Of a stretch of DNA of 64,000 nucleotides, positions 62,720-64,000 are shown in pieces (the first letter of the stretch is position 1; each line of letters starts with the position of its first letter). The position numbers and the translations under genes were made by a program. The DNA lies in contig JAGHVB010000034.1 in NCBI GenBank assembly GCA_018064525.1, positions 17,726 through 81,725 of the forward strand, read 5' to 3'. The DNA is from Candidatus Treponema merdequi. GTDB lineage: Bacteria; Spirochaetota; Spirochaetia; Treponematales; Treponemataceae. A model generated the notes under the pieces. That model had not been told where the DNA came from and made no database searches. It was given only the letters and a program-made list of their open reading frames with translations.

Positions 62720-64000
62720 CTATTTCAGACTTTCAAAATTTCCATCTTCGGACAGCACATCTTTATAAAGTGAAAACACATTGGAAAATTCAAGATATTC
62801 CCTGCATGGTTTTTTCCCTTTCTCCTGAACTTCTATATCTACTGCAAAGGATAAATCTTTTGGATTATGTCTGATCAGAGAATGTATTCCCTCTCCGTCA
62901 TTTGTATAAACTGTAAACTCAGCAAGCTTAATAAAAACTTCATCGTCGTTTGAATTCTCTTTAACATAATAAATATAAGACTGATCAATACAACCATTGT
63001 TCTGAGTATAAAATCTTGTGGAATTTGTCATAATAAGTTCAAAACCGCATCTTGCTATTTCAATCGGTCCATTATCATCACCACAAATTTGTGTAACATT
63101 ATCATGTACTATTTTTGAACCCGGATATTGGTTTCCAAAAATGTGATATGTAGTTCCATATATGACAGCACTTTCCTTATCTTCTTTTTCACAACTCTTA
63201 AACAGAGTTACTAAAAGGTACTCTCTTGTTTTTCCATTTCGTAATACATTAGACTTTTTATGCGCAAGATAATAACTGCATATCAATCCCACATTTCCAT
63301 TTTTCATATTCTGAACTATTACAAACGGTGTCTCAAGATATTTGGAAAATGGAGAGCAAGTTTTATCATTTATCTGGACAGGAAAAGTATATAAAACCCT
63401 GACAATCGTTCCCGGTTCGATTTCAGATTTTTCTCCTTCCTTTGAAATCAGATAAGTATTATCTGCTGCATAAGCATAGGAATTTTCTTCAAATTCATAA
63501 ATTGTATACGGATGATGACCAGTGCTTTTCGATTTTTTTATGCGTTCTAATTCTTCAAGAACTTCTTCATTTTTACAGTTTAATTTTGCACCATAAACTT
63601 CAAACTGATTTTTTTCATATAAATCTTCAACTTCAGAATTACGTTCTTCAAAAAAGAAATTATCTGTCTGATAAACATCTGACCATTCTTCAAAATAATT
63701 TTCCCAGTTATAAACATATTTTTCAAAATCATCTTTATTTATCTGTGGAATTTCTGTTTCTTTAAGAAAGAACAAATCATTTACTACCGCATAATCAACT
63801 GCTTTTCTTCCCGAAATATCTTCAATCTCCGGATCTGCACCAAAATTATTTACAAGTTCATAAACATCATTTCTTACATAATTTTCATCACCATTTTTTA
63901 ATGCATAAATTAAAACTGTATTTTCTTCTTTACCATATTTTTTATTTATTAATTCTTTAATTATTTTTGGATTACAATTTTCTATTAAATTATCGTTAAT
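62720..64000 (-). CDS. Ankyrin-type protein, 5' part outside the window
   Basis: The open frame runs unbroken into the window edge, so at least 426 residues are seen and the start is missing. The visible N-terminal part (PKIIKELINKKYGKEENTVLIYAL ... ELVNNFGADPEIEDISGRKAVDYAVVND) has the ankyrin repeat rhythm. The remaining 350 residues are a beta-rich domain with no recognised family (PYTIYEFEENSYAYAADNTYL, IYGTTYHIFGNQYPGSKIVHD). A TTG at 63775 could be mistaken for its start but lacks a ribosome-binding site. It lies 220 bases before the BspA-like pair in the same direction. Confidence 0.7.
   Translation of the reverse strand: MNDNLIENCNPKIIKELINKKYGKEENTVLIYALKNGDENYVRNDVYELVNNFGADPEIEDISGRKAVDYAVVNDLFFLKETEIPQINKDDFEKYVYNWENYFEEWSDVYQTDNFFFEERNSEVEDLYEKNQFEVYGAKLNCKNEEVLEELERIKKSKSTGHHPYTIYEFEENSYAYAADNTYLISKEGEKSEIEPGTIVRVLYTFPVQINDKTCSPFSKYLETPFVIVQNMKNGNVGLICSYYLAHKKSNVLRNGKTREYLLVTLFKSCEKEDKESAVIYGTTYHIFGNQYPGSKIVHDNVTQICGDDNGPIEIARCGFELIMTNSTRFYTQNNGCIDQSYIYYVKENSNDDEVFIKLAEFTVYTNDGEGIHSLIRHNPKDLSFAVDIEVQEKGKKPCREYLEFSNVFSLYKDVLSEDGNFESLK

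Noticed and set aside
62720..63775. Complete 351-residue gene starting at a TTG
   Set aside because: The frame continues without stop to the window edge with ankyrin-like residues, and the TTG has no ribosome-binding site, so the gene is cut off by the window.
1..64000. tRNA or rRNA genes
   Set aside because: I inspected the gaps for cloverleaf arms and conserved rRNA words and saw none; only the SRP RNA, the TPP riboswitch and the candidate small RNA stood out.

Overview
The window is AT-rich bacterial chromosome, almost fully coding, with many short convergent and divergent gene groups. Lipoprotein signal peptides, BspA-like leucine-rich-repeat lipoproteins, a GH5 cellulase-type lipoprotein, LspA, HD-GYP and membrane hybrid-kinase signalling, and a mostly Shine-Dalgarno-led gene style fit a host-associated (rumen or gut) spirochete of the genus Treponema. 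That assignment is inferred from gene content, not from a marker sequence. No rRNA, tRNA, prophage, complete insertion sequence or CRISPR array was seen.

Layout. 1-5.0 kb: dihydroorotase, a TauE/SafE permease, an FGE-type lipoprotein, the 4.5S SRP RNA gene and a fibronectin-like lipoprotein. 5.1-7.7 kb: hisG-hisB and an Rpn/PD-(D/E)XK protein with a 12-bp coding repeat. 7.8-11.1 kb: a minus-strand operon rsmE, HEXXH protein, secreted protein, rsmG. 11.1-15.9 kb: HD-GYP protein, M29-like aminopeptidase, lone ABC ATPase, EamA permease and a NifX/NafY-like protein. 15.9-18.3 kb: TPP riboswitch, thiM and a fused thiE-thiD. 18.4-33.4 kb: LuxR-type regulator, ettA, a 23-codon membrane-peptide gene, acyl-CoA ligase, mtnN, a candidate small RNA with an anti-Shine-Dalgarno loop, pepF, GH5, a KDG-kinase-like gene, and proB and proA split by an opposite-strand orphan.

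33.4-36.5 kb: purine permease, O-methyltransferase, small membrane protein, lspA. 36.6-47.1 kb: the most notable region, a divergent aryl-polyene (APE)-like lipid pathway with two acyl carrier proteins, a membrane-anchored AMP ligase, hotdog dehydratase, glycosyltransferase, LpxL-like acyltransferase, LolA-like protein and MMPL exporter on one strand, and a methyltransferase, partial ketosynthase-like protein and PlsC-type acyltransferase on the other. Full ketosynthases, a ketoreductase and an aromatic-starter enzyme are absent here. 47.1-56.8 kb: hybrid histidine kinase, YhbY, QueH, ArgA-like synthase, AraC regulator, MATE exporter, LUD protein and Tex. 57-64 kb: two large BspA-like lipoproteins and the 3' part of an ankyrin-type gene running off the window.

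A second genome-scale signal is the 10-mer AAGTGGAATT, with 15 exact copies on both strands, far above random expectation. Copies lie in intergenic gaps, and it or shorter forms of it lie in inserted loops of PyrC, PepF and QueH. This resembles the distribution of a DNA-uptake-type or other selected short word.
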